Positions 1 through 6,735 of a DNA stretch of 21,613 bases are shown here, piece by piece. Origin of the DNA: Bordetella parapertussis (GTDB lineage Bacteria; Pseudomonadota; Gammaproteobacteria; Burkholderiales; Burkholderiaceae_B); contig CAMCWG010000015.1 in NCBI GenBank assembly GCA_945882005.1, positions 1-21,613 on the forward strand, in the 5' to 3' direction. The position numbers and the translations under genes are program-made. Below the pieces are notes generated by a model. The model did not search any database. It had not been told where the DNA came from and worked only from the letters and a program-made list of their open reading frames with translations. Position 1 is the first letter of the stretch; every line of letters begins with the position of its first letter.

Positions 1-2
1 TG

Positions 3-530
3 CACATTTTGGGTCTCTTGGATACACCGACCACTGGCTTGATCGAGGTGGCGGGAAAGTCCAGTCAGGGTCTATCTGAGGCTCAGCGCAGCCGTTTGCG
101 CAATCGTGGATTAGGGTTTGTCTATCAGTTCCACCACTTGTTGGCCGAGTTCACAGCGCTCGATAATGTAGCAATGCCGCGTATCGTGGGCAGACAAGAC
201 CGTCAAGAAGCACGGCAAGAGGCGCAGAAATTTCTCGAAATGGTGGGCCTGAAGGATCGTGTTTTGCATTACCCAGGCCAGCTTTCAGGTGGCGAGCGCC
301 AGCGCGTGGCCCTTGCGCGCGCGTTAGTCAATCAGCCTGCCTGTGTGTTGGCAGACGAACCTACGGGCAACCTGGACCGACACACGGCACACCGCATGTT
401 CGATTTGCTTAAGCAGGTCAATACGGAATCCAAAACGGCGTTTCTGATTGTGACGCACGATGCAGAGTTAGCAGCCCTGGCTGATAGGCGTTTGCTGATG
501 GATGCCGGGCGACTGGTTGATGCTACTTGA
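3..530 (+). CDS. lolD: LolD, ATP-binding subunit of the lipoprotein-release ABC transporter (5' end cut by the window)
   Basis: ATPase that powers LolCDE, the inner-membrane complex that releases outer-membrane lipoproteins to the chaperone LolA. The frame is open from base 3, so the gene begins outside the window and the N-terminus with Walker A is missing. What remains starts at the family's 'GLLDTP' stretch just after Walker A. The Q-loop region reads FVYQFHHLLAEFTALDNVA, which is characteristic of LolD rather than generic ABC ATPases. It is followed by the signature LSGGERQR, Walker B with VLADEPTGNLD, and the H-loop VTHD. The C-terminus is at the usual place. The stop overlaps the tatD start by 11 bases, so the two are probably translated from one message. 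lolC/lolE would be expected just upstream. Identification is by motif and remembered similarity to E. coli LolD. Confidence 0.93.
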   Translation, partial: HILGLLDTPTTGLIEVAGKSSQGLSEAQRSRLRNRGLGFVYQFHHLLAEFTALDNVAMPRIVGRQDRQEARQEAQKFLEMVGLKDRVLHYPGQLSGGERQRVALARALVNQPACVLADEPTGNLDRHTAHRMFDLLKQVNTESKTAFLIVTHDAELAALADRRLLMDAGRLVDAT

Positions 531-1320
531 TACGCATTGCCATCTGGATGCACGAGAGTTTGATTTAGATCGCGACGCAGTGATCGCGAGAGCGCTTGCC
601 GCTGGCGTAAAGAGGATCATTATCCCTGCGGTGGAACCGGCTAATTTTGAACAGGTACGTACGTTAGCCCAGCTGATTCCAGGTGGTGCTTATGCGCTAG
701 GTGTTCATCCGATGTACGTACAAAACGTTGGAGCCGAGGCGTTAACGGAATTACGCCGTGCCCTGGATGCGCAGCGCAATGATCCAAGACTCGTCGCAGT
801 CGGAGAGATTGGCTTAGACTTTTTCGTGCCGGAGATTTCTGAGGGCGAACAGCGCGCAAAACAAGAACACTTTTATGTAGAACAACTGAAGCTTGCCATC
901 GAGTTTGAGTTACCTGTGATTCTGCATGTCAGGCGCTCGCAAGATGTCCTGCTCAAGTACCTAAGACGGCATCCTGTTCGCGGCGGTTTGGCGCATGCGT
1001 TCAATGGCAGCTTGCAGCAGGCTGAGCAGTTCGTCGCAGCGGGATTTGCACTTGGGTTTGGTGGGGCAATGACCTACACGCGTGCACTGCAAATTCGCAG
1101 ACTTGCCTGCGCCTTACCCCTCGAATCTATTGTTCTGGAAACCGATGCCCCAGATATTCCACCTGCTTGGTTAACTGCGCAGCGCCGCAACGAGCCAGCA
1201 GAAGTCGCTGGTGTGGCACAAGCGCTTGCGGAACTCAGGGAGGACTCTTACGAGAGTATTCTTGCAAAAACCGCCAGTGCTGCCTTCCGCGCAATCCCAA
1301 AACTTCCCGAAATTCTCTGA
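520..1320 (+). CDS. TatD-family metal-dependent hydrolase (DNase-like)
   Basis: A 266-residue TIM-barrel hydrolase of the TatD/YcfH/YjjV family. These proteins use two metal ions and act as 3'-5' exonucleases or related phosphoesterases in the cytoplasm. Visible metal ligands are the N-terminal HCH motif (His6, His8), Glu96 in GEIGLD, His136 in ILHVRRS, His159 in AHAFNGS and Asp209 in ETDAPDIPP. The ATG at 520 is chosen because it puts DTHCHLD at the very N-terminus as in the family; an in-frame ATG at 502 would add six residues with no family match. The gene overlaps lolD by 11 bases, which suggests translational coupling. Which TatD paralogue it corresponds to cannot be decided by eye, so no symbol is given. 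Confidence 0.92.
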   Translation: MLLDTHCHLDAREFDLDRDAVIARALAAGVKRIIIPAVEPANFEQVRTLAQLIPGGAYALGVHPMYVQNVGAEALTELRRALDAQRNDPRLVAVGEIGLDFFVPEISEGEQRAKQEHFYVEQLKLAIEFELPVILHVRRSQDVLLKYLRRHPVRGGLAHAFNGSLQQAEQFVAAGFALGFGGAMTYTRALQIRRLACALPLESIVLETDAPDIPPAWLTAQRRNEPAEVAGVAQALAELREDSYESILAKTASAAFRAIPKLPEIL

Positions 1321-1355
1321 GTGCTACCCGATCCTACCGCATCTCGCACTAGTCA

Positions 1356-1532
1356 AAGTGCTGGGCGGCGCGTACTTATTTCTCAGAAATAAGTACCGCT
1401 GCGCAGCACGGTGTACCGAAGAATACGAAATAAATACGCAGCACTTGGTGGGGGACGCCGTGTACGGAGATCCAATTACTGGTACTTATTTCTGAGAAAT
1501 AAGTACGCAGCACTTGGCTGTCCGTACACGGC
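1356..1532. repeat. Intergenic repeat cluster with two 25-bp perfect palindromes
   Basis: Lies between convergent tatD and the first Bug gene (gene-free 1321-1554). Palindromes at 1372-1396 and 1482-1506 have identical 12-base arms, GTACTTATTTCT and AGAAATAAGTAC, around a single central base (C in the first, G in the second). Each palindrome is therefore the exact reverse complement of the other. A 22-base direct repeat with one mismatch occurs at 1427-1448 and 1496-1517 (core TACGCAGCACTTGG). Its inverted relative, interrupted by seven bases, runs through about 1355-1383. A 12-base perfect inverted repeat, GCCGTGTACGGA (1457-1468) and TCCGTACACGGC (1521-1532), encloses the second palindrome. 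No poly-T tract follows the hairpins, so they are not classical intrinsic terminators. A small REP/MITE-like element or a set of protein-binding sites is possible. Confidence 0.8.
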
Positions 1533-1554
1533 TGTTCTTAACTGGCGGTGGGAC

Positions 1555-2568
1555 TTAATCTACTTTTACGCCTGAGGCTTTTACAACTGCGCCCCAGTCA
1601 GCGATTTCTTTGTTGACCGTTTTGATGAAGTCGTTGCGCGAGTTGCCGATGACCTCAGAGCCGCTCTGGTTCACTTTCGTCTTCATGTCTGCTGTGGACA
1701 TCGCTTTCCGTACCGCTTGCTCCAGATATGCAATGCGATCGGCCGGAGTGCCCTTTGGTACGAAGACACCATACCAATCTGCCACATTCATGTCCTTAAT
1801 GCCTAAGCTCTCCAGTGTCGGTGTACCTTTGAAAACACCCAATAAATTGTCATTAGTGGCCGCGAGTACCCGCAATTTTCCTGATGATACTAAGCCTTCA
1901 ACCGAAGAGGGTGAGGTGACAAGCATGGCGATTTGTCCGCCGAGCAAGTCCGTCGTGGCAGGTCCTGCGCCTTTGTATGGGATGTGCGTGAGCTTGATGT
2001 TTTCTTGCGTGGCTAGACGCGCAGTCGTTAAATGTGACAATGTGCCATTGCCCGGTGTAGCGAAGTTCACGACATCGGGGCGCTTTCGTGCATCTGCGAT
2101 GTAGTCTTTCATCGACTTGTAAGGACTGTCGGCACGGACGACGAAGACAACAGGCGCGCTCGTCAATTGGGAAAGGGGTTCAAAGTCCTTTTGGGGGACG
2201 AAGCCCGCGTTCGGGTATAGCACTGGATTCACACCGATGATGCTCGTCTGTGAAGTCAGAATAGTGTAGCCATCAGGCTTTGCTTTTGCCACGGACGTGG
2301 TGCCAAGATTGCCCCCCGCACCACCGCGATTTTCAACAACAACAGGCTGTCCGACAATAGTTGCGAGCTCGGCAGCCAACAGACGGGATATCTTGTCGTT
2401 ACCTCCGCCCGGCGGGAAGGGAGACACAATAGTGATCGATTGTTTTGGGAAGTCCGCCAAGGGTTTAATTGTTTGGGCGAAGCCCAGCGTGGACGTAAGA
2501 ACGGTGGTTGCGAGCAGCGCAGCACTTGCAGCTAAAGTGGATCTGCGTAAGGTGTAGCTTGGATTCAT
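1555..2568 (-). CDS. Bug/TctC-family periplasmic solute-binding receptor (first copy)
   Basis: A 337-residue exported binding protein of the Bug (Bordetella uptake gene)/TctC family. These capture small carboxylates or other anionic compounds in the periplasm. The N-terminus has a basic start, a hydrophobic stretch and a likely signal-peptidase site after residue 31 (GFA|QT). Family hallmarks are IVSPFPPGGGNDKISRLLA, VVENRGGAGGNLGTTSVAK and KPDGYTIL in the first lobe, then THIPYKGAGPATTDLLGGQ and the C-terminal VFVPKGTP. The ATG at 2568 is preferred over an in-frame start at 2595 because a good Shine-Dalgarno (AGGAAG) lies eight bases upstream and the signal peptide then begins normally. No TctA/TctB membrane partners are nearby. 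It lies 51 bases downstream of metC and is probably co-transcribed. The ligand cannot be inferred. Confidence 0.93.
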   Translation of the reverse strand: MNPSYTLRRSTLAASAALLATTVLTSTLGFAQTIKPLADFPKQSITIVSPFPPGGGNDKISRLLAAELATIVGQPVVVENRGGAGGNLGTTSVAKAKPDGYTILTSQTSIIGVNPVLYPNAGFVPQKDFEPLSQLTSAPVVFVVRADSPYKSMKDYIADARKRPDVVNFATPGNGTLSHLTTARLATQENIKLTHIPYKGAGPATTDLLGGQIAMLVTSPSSVEGLVSSGKLRVLAATNDNLLGVFKGTPTLESLGIKDMNVADWYGVFVPKGTPADRIAYLEQAVRKAMSTADMKTKVNQSGSEVIGNSRNDFIKTVNKEIADWGAVVKASGVKVD

Positions 2569-2619
2569 GAGGCATCTTCCTGTTTGTGAAATCAATTGTT
2601 GGTGGCTAGTTATGCTTCG

Positions 2620-3786
2620 TTATAACAGTGTATTCAATGCTTGATTTAAATCAGCGATCAGATCCTCTGTGTCCTCGAGTCCAATATGTAATCGCACAAC
2701 AGCACCGCGTTGACTCCAATCGGTCAAGACGCGCGTTCCTGCCAGATCTGTTGGAATCACCAAGCTTTCAAAACCGCCCCATGAGGCACCCAAGCCAAAT
2801 AAAGCGAGCGCATCGATAACGCCTTCGGTTTGGGCTTGTGAGTATTTTTTTTGTAATTCAAAGGACACCAGTCCGTTTGTCCCATTGCAATGCTTCTTCC
2901 AGAGCGCATGACCAGGATCATCGGGCAGTGCAGGACAAAAGACATGTGCAATTTCTGGGCGAGACTTTAGCCACTGTGCGACGAGCAGTGCACTTGCGCC
3001 ATGCGTCTTTAAGCGAAGAGGCATGGAACGTATGCCACGCAATGCCATGAAGGCATCATCAGCACCAACCGTTTGGCCGAAGCCATAGGTCGCTTTTTGG
3101 AGCGCTGGCCACGCGCGCTCGTTGGCGACGGAGGCTCCCATCATCAAATCGGAATGGCCTCCGATATATTTGGTGATGGCAGTAATTGAGATATCTGCAC
3201 CCAGCGTGAGTGGTTGGTATAGCCACCCAGATCCCCACGTGTTGTCGGCAATCAGCCACAAGTTATGTTTCTTAGCAATCTCAGAGATGCGCGGCAGATC
3301 TAGCATGTCGTAGGTAATTGTTCCGGGGCATTCGACATACAGGATTTTTGTATTGGGTTGAATCAAGGCCTCGACGCCACTACCATCTGGAGGATAAAAG
3401 CTGTGGCTGATGCCTAGGTCGGCAAGCTGATGCTTACAGAAGTTGCGAACGGGTTCGTAGGAGGCATCGCTCAGCAGAATGTGATCACCTGGCTTTAGGA
3501 ATGCCAACAATGTCACTGCGATGGCTGCTTGGCCTGTCGGAAATAGAAAGCCGCGATGGCCTCCTTCTAATTCGACGACGGCATCTTCTAGCGCATACGT
3601 TGAGTCAGTGCCGCGCGCGCCGTAGGATGGCAATCGCTCGGTCTCTCGGCGCTTGCGCGTGTCACGCCATTCCTGAACGGTATCAAATACGTAGGTACTC
3701 GCGCGTGAAACCGGCGCATTAACCCAGCCCGAAAGGTTTCGTCCGGTTCGCAGCAGCCGTGTGCTGCGTTTGGTTGATTCAGACAT
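2620..3786 (-). CDS. metC: Cystathionine beta-lyase, PLP-dependent
   Basis: A 388-residue enzyme of the Cys/Met-metabolism PLP family. MetC cleaves cystathionine to homocysteine, pyruvate and ammonia in methionine biosynthesis. The fold is covered from the start: TYVFDTVQEW near residues 31-40, YGARGTDSTYALEDAVVELEGG around 55-76, the ADNTWGSG segment with the cofactor-binding Asp181, and the PLP lysine Lys206 in TKYIGGHSD. The ADNTW...ITKYIGGHSD pattern fits the proteobacterial MetC branch better than MetB or MetZ, but these are hard to separate by eye. The ribosome-binding site is weak (TAAGA just before the ATG). A perfect 9-base inverted repeat lies directly upstream at 3789-3817. The Bug gene follows 51 bases downstream. 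Confidence 0.88.
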   Translation of the reverse strand: MSESTKRSTRLLRTGRNLSGWVNAPVSRASTYVFDTVQEWRDTRKRRETERLPSYGARGTDSTYALEDAVVELEGGHRGFLFPTGQAAIAVTLLAFLKPGDHILLSDASYEPVRNFCKHQLADLGISHSFYPPDGSGVEALIQPNTKILYVECPGTITYDMLDLPRISEIAKKHNLWLIADNTWGSGWLYQPLTLGADISITAITKYIGGHSDLMMGASVANERAWPALQKATYGFGQTVGADDAFMALRGIRSMPLRLKTHGASALLVAQWLKSRPEIAHVFCPALPDDPGHALWKKHCNGTNGLVSFELQKKYSQAQTEGVIDALALFGLGASWGGFESLVIPTDLAGTRVLTDWSQRGAVVRLHIGLEDTEDLIADLNQALNTLL

Positions 3787-3788
3787 TC

Positions 3789-3817
3789 TTAAACATCCAA
3801 TGACAAAAGATGTTTAA
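3789..3817. promoter_or_regulatory. Inverted repeat upstream of metC (possible operator)
   Basis: TTAAACATC (3789-3797) and GATGTTTAA (3809-3817) form a perfect 9-base inverted repeat with an 11-base spacer, giving half-site centres 20 bases (about two helical turns) apart. It lies immediately 5' of the metC start on the minus strand. The geometry suits a dimeric regulator, or a hairpin in the leader. No regulator gene is adjacent, so the binding protein is unknown. Confidence 0.4.
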
Positions 3818-3842
3818 ACCTTATCATGAACAGGGTCACTGC

Positions 3843-3896
3843 GGACGTTGCACCTCTATAAACGCAACGTCCCGGCAGTCGGTGTTAACCCGACTG
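3843..3896 (-). terminator. Two successive hairpins at the 3' end of the small exported protein gene
   Basis: On the minus strand the first hairpin contains the stop codon of the 3885-4334 gene: arms CAGTCGG (3876-3882 on the plus strand) and CCGACTG (3890-3896), loop of seven. The second has 9-base arms GGACGTTGC (3843-3851) and GCAACGTCC (3864-3872) with a 12-base loop. Both stems are perfect. Neither is followed by a U tract, so they may be 3'-end stabilisers or factor-dependent terminators separating this gene from metC. Confidence 0.45.
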
Positions 3897-4334
3897 ATTA
3901 TTGCCGTGGCCATGCTGACCCGAGCGTGGTGCGGGCAGGGTGATGCCTTTTTCCTTGGCACGCTTCTCCATTTCAGCGCGGTTGGCAGCCATGAGTTGCT
4001 TGCGCTCCTCAGGCGATTTTGCGGAACGCATTTTTTCCTTCATTGCTTGGCGTTCTTGTTCCGTCATGAGCTCGCGCATTGCGGCTTGACGCTCGCCACC
4101 ACATGACTTGCCCTTCATCGCGTCGTCGCCGTGTTTACCTTGACCCATGCCTTGGCCCATGCCCATACCGTGCCCTTTTTCACCATGGCCTTTTCCTTGG
4201 CACTGGGCCTGTGAGGCGCCTGGCGCTTGTGTGGAAGCAGGAGCTGGGCTGGTTTGTGCGTGCGCAGTCACCATCACCAGGCCAAAACCAACGGTGGCCA
4301 TCAGGCGGGCTGCGAATTTACGTGGTGTGTTCAT
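3885..4334 (-). CDS. Small exported Gly/His/Met/Lys-rich protein, possibly Spy/CpxP-like
   Basis: A 149-residue protein of unknown function. Residues 1-26 form a signal peptide (basic start, hydrophobic core, cleavage at AHA|QT), so it is predicted to be periplasmic. A low-complexity segment at about residues 45-78 carries repeated HG, MG and KG units and two cysteines (Cys45, Cys78) and could bind metal or form a disulfide. The C-terminal part, residues 85-134, is highly charged and helical with a pattern (LMTEQERQAMKEKM, SPEERKQLMAANRAEM, AKEKGITLP) resembling the LTxxQ-type helices of Spy/CpxP chaperones; this link is an inference. The ATG at 4334 has a Shine-Dalgarno (AGGAA) seven bases upstream. 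It is transcribed away from an OmpR/EnvZ-type pair, which suggests that system controls it. Confidence 0.82.
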   Translation of the reverse strand: MNTPRKFAARLMATVGFGLVMVTAHAQTSPAPASTQAPGASQAQCQGKGHGEKGHGMGMGQGMGQGKHGDDAMKGKSCGGERQAAMRELMTEQERQAMKEKMRSAKSPEERKQLMAANRAEMEKRAKEKGITLPAPRSGQHGHGNNQSG

Positions 4335-4420
4335 TTTGTATTCCTATTGAAGTGAAGAAATGTCTCAGCAAATTCGATGCTGTTGACAAGGCGTATTCAA
4401 TCAGTAGGAGACGATTTATG

Positions 4421-4476
4421 TGTGTCAAACAAGCGCGGATTTGTAACGCCGGGCCTAAAAGTCGGCTTTTGACACA
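4421..4476. promoter_or_regulatory. Inverted repeat in the divergent region before the response regulator (possible regulator site)
   Basis: The 205-base region 4335-4539 separates the divergent small exported protein and the response regulator. It contains TGTGTCAAA (4421-4429) and its exact reverse complement TTTGACACA (4468-4476). Each arm includes a TTGACA-like hexamer, pointing in opposite directions. They may be -35 elements of two divergent promoters or half-sites for the adjacent OmpR-type regulator. A further TTGACA lies at 4383-4388 on the plus strand. No convincing -10 boxes at ideal spacing were seen, so the promoter assignment is weak. Confidence 0.4.
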
Positions 4477-4539
4477 TTGCAATACAATTTTCTGGAAAAG
4501 AAGCTGGTCAGACTGAGGCTTCAGAGGCATGATGACACC

Positions 4540-5253
4540 ATGGATCACATACTCGTCGTAGATGACGACCGGGACATCCGGGACTTATTAAGCGAATATC
4601 TGCAAAAGCAAGGCTATCGGGTATCGGCCGCTGCAGATGGCCGCACAATGCGTGCTGCAATTTCTGTCGCGATGCCTGATTTGATTGTGCTCGATGTCAT
4701 GCTTCCGGGTGAAGATGGCCTGACACTATGCCGCGAGCTTCGCAGCCAGTCCGATGTGCCGGTGTTGATGTTGACGGCTCGCGGCGAGGAAATCGATCGA
4801 ATTGTCGGTCTGGAGATGGGGGCCGATGATTATCTTGCCAAACCCTTCAACCCACGTGAACTCGTGGCGCGGATTAAAAGCATCCTGCGTCGTGCACGAG
4901 CCTTGCCTCCTAATTTGCGTCCCGACGATGCACGGCTTATTCATTTTTCTGGTTGGACGCTTGAGGTCGCAACGCGTGATCTGATTGGGCCAGATCGTTT
5001 GCGATTAGCCTTGAGCGGCACCGAATTCAGGCTGCTGCGAATTTTTTTAGATCATCCAAATCGCGTCTTAACGCGCGATCAATTGATCGATCTCACCCAG
5101 TCGAGAGAAGCTGATCCTTTTGATCGCAGCATCGATCTTCAGGTGAGCCGTGTTCGCCGAAGGCTTGGGGATAATCCCAAGGATCCTACTCTCATCAAGA
5201 CAGCGCGCGGGCAAGGGTATGTACTTGCGTCCGAGATCGAGGTTGAGCACTGA
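4540..5253 (+). CDS. OmpR-family response regulator
   Basis: A 237-residue transcription factor with an N-terminal receiver and a C-terminal winged helix. Receiver residues are visible: the acidic cluster DDD at 8-10, the phosphoacceptor Asp52 in VLDVMLPGEDG, Thr79 in LMLTARGEE and Lys101 in LAKPFNPREL. The DNA-binding domain (about residues 125-235) ends in SIDLQVSRVRRRLGDNP and IKTARGQGYVLA, as in OmpR/PhoB proteins. The PGEDGL and RIVGLEMGADDY stretches place it close to OmpR. The ATG at 4540 is chosen because it gives MDHILVVDDD; a start at 4477 would add 21 unmatched residues. The stop overlaps the kinase start by one base (TGATG), so the pair is coupled. The signal is not deducible. Confidence 0.93.
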   Translation: MDHILVVDDDRDIRDLLSEYLQKQGYRVSAAADGRTMRAAISVAMPDLIVLDVMLPGEDGLTLCRELRSQSDVPVLMLTARGEEIDRIVGLEMGADDYLAKPFNPRELVARIKSILRRARALPPNLRPDDARLIHFSGWTLEVATRDLIGPDRLRLALSGTEFRLLRIFLDHPNRVLTRDQLIDLTQSREADPFDRSIDLQVSRVRRRLGDNPKDPTLIKTARGQGYVLASEIEVEH

Positions 5254-6653
5254 TGCGCTGGTTACCTCGATCCTTATCCAGTCGTTTGATCATCCTTTTT
5301 GTTGGAGGCCTGATTCTTGCGCAAGTGGTCAGTCTCAGCATTCTGTTGCAGGATCGTGGCGAATTTCTTGCGCGTGCAAGCGGCATGCAATCGGTGATGC
5401 GAGTCATTGACATTACGCAGTTACTTGACTCAAGTGACGCAGCTGAACGTGAACGAATTATTCGGGTTCTGAGGTCGCCGCAATTGCGTATTGGTCTGCA
5501 GGCGACAGCGCCACAGACAAAGACGGTTGAGGTAGAGTCTAGCCCTCAAGAGGCCGTATTCGTGTCGATGCTGCGACACAGGCTTGGTCGCGACCGAGAA
5601 ATCTGGGTGAATATTCGAGCACGCTCGCCAGAAAACCCACGCGCTGCGCCCGGAATAGAACACGGGGCACGCCGTGCTCGACCTGAAGGGCGGGGCGTTT
5701 CTACAATGGGACCGCCAGCGCTCATCGCACACGTCAGGTTGCTTGATGGCGTATGGTTAAGCGTTGACTCTACGCTTGAGCCTCAAGCAGTGTCATGGCC
5801 CTATCGTGCCCTCGTCAGTGCGTTAGTGTTATTGGTGGCTGTCATTGGATTGGCCTGGTATGGGGTGCGCTGGGTCACAAGACCCTTAAAAACGTTTGCG
5901 CAGGCTGCCGAGAGACTTGGCGAAAATATAGACCGGGCTCCTCTGCCAGAGAAAGGACCTACTGAAGTGGTAAGCGCTGCGCGAGCACTCAACGAGATGC
6001 AGGCGCGGTTATCGAAGTACTTAAGTGACCGCACGCGTATTTTGACGGCTATGTCGCATGACTTGAAAACCCCCATTACGCGTATGCGTTTGCGTGCGGA
6101 GCTTCTTGAGCATGAAGTTACCCAAGCGAAATTCAAACAAGACCTAGCGGAGCTTGAAGCCATGGTGAGCGGCACGCTTGATTACATGCGCGGTGTTCAG
6201 GATGGCGAGCCTCTCGCGGCAATCAATGTCAATTTTTTGCTGAAGTCCTTGCAAAACGACAGTCTGGAGTTAGGTCACGCGGTTCATATTGTTGGACAGG
6301 CTGAAGATGATTTCGTATGCCGACCCCAATCGTTGAAGCGTTGCCTTGCAAATTTAATTGAGAACGCGGTCAAGTATGGGCAGGTCGCCCATGTGCAACT
6401 GATCGATTCAGAAACGATGTTGCAGGTTGTGATTGAAGATGAAGGACCCGGGGTGCCTGCGTCGGAGCTAGATATGCTGTTTGAGCCGTTTTACCGCGTC
6501 GAGGCATCGCGCAGTCGTGATACGGGCGGGACAGGTCTCGGGCTGAGCATCGCCCGTAGTATCGCTGTCCTGCATGGTGGCACCTTGCATGCGGAAAATA
6601 CTAGAGAGAGCGGCTTGAGACTAACGTTGACTCTACCGCGAAACACTGGGTAG
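5253..6653 (+). CDS. EnvZ-like membrane sensor histidine kinase
   Basis: A 466-residue inner-membrane kinase, partner of the response regulator at 4540. Transmembrane helices are predicted at about residues 11-32 and 186-204, enclosing a periplasmic domain of roughly 150 residues. This carries an Arg/Pro/Gly-rich stretch near 124-150 that looks poorly ordered. A HAMP linker (about 205-258) follows, then the H box with His269 in TAMSHDLKTPITRMR, the N box LANLIENAVKYG (about 365-376), G1 DEGPGVP (396-402), the F box FEPFYR (410-415) and G2 GGTGLGLS (425-432). All catalytic boxes are intact. The layout matches the EnvZ/CpxA class. Translation is probably coupled to the regulator gene. The periplasmic domain is not recognised. 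Confidence 0.93.
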   Translation: MRWLPRSLSSRLIILFVGGLILAQVVSLSILLQDRGEFLARASGMQSVMRVIDITQLLDSSDAAERERIIRVLRSPQLRIGLQATAPQTKTVEVESSPQEAVFVSMLRHRLGRDREIWVNIRARSPENPRAAPGIEHGARRARPEGRGVSTMGPPALIAHVRLLDGVWLSVDSTLEPQAVSWPYRALVSALVLLVAVIGLAWYGVRWVTRPLKTFAQAAERLGENIDRAPLPEKGPTEVVSAARALNEMQARLSKYLSDRTRILTAMSHDLKTPITRMRLRAELLEHEVTQAKFKQDLAELEAMVSGTLDYMRGVQDGEPLAAINVNFLLKSLQNDSLELGHAVHIVGQAEDDFVCRPQSLKRCLANLIENAVKYGQVAHVQLIDSETMLQVVIEDEGPGVPASELDMLFEPFYRVEASRSRDTGGTGLGLSIARSIAVLHGGTLHAENTRESGLRLTLTLPRNTG

Positions 6654-6735
6654 ATCCCCCTAGATGATGTGATCCACCGGTGCTTGCGTTGACAACTAAT
6701 GCCCTGCACCATGCAGTGCTTTACGTGGCGCGGCA

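Noticed and set aside
1211..1495. Open frame of 94 codons running from the end of tatD into the repeat cluster.
   Set aside because: It overlaps tatD in another frame, has no family resemblance, and its 3' half is made of the palindromic repeats.
1372..1532. Considered integron attC site, CRISPR array or intrinsic terminators for the repeat cluster.
   Set aside because: No R-box style GTTRRRY ends or cassette gene, too few and unevenly spaced repeats for CRISPR, and no U tract after the hairpins.
3885..4334. Considered a PsiF-type protein, metallothionein or heavy-metal-resistance CzcE-like protein for the small exported protein.
   Set aside because: PsiF cysteine repeats are absent, cysteines are too few for metallothionein, and the charged helices fit a Spy/CpxP-like description better, though not decisively.
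4079..4516. Plus-strand open frame of 145 codons opposite the small exported protein.
   Set aside because: It is antisense to a gene with a clear signal peptide and ribosome-binding site, and its own product shows no recognisable motif.
4477..4539. N-terminal extension of the response regulator from an ATG at 4477.
   Set aside because: Family members begin at the HILVVDDD strand; the extra 21 residues have no match and overlap the presumed promoter.
6689..6717. Possible comEC promoter with TTGACA at 6689-6694.
   Set aside because: The hexamer 17 bases downstream (TGCAGT) is a poor -10 box, so the match is probably chance.
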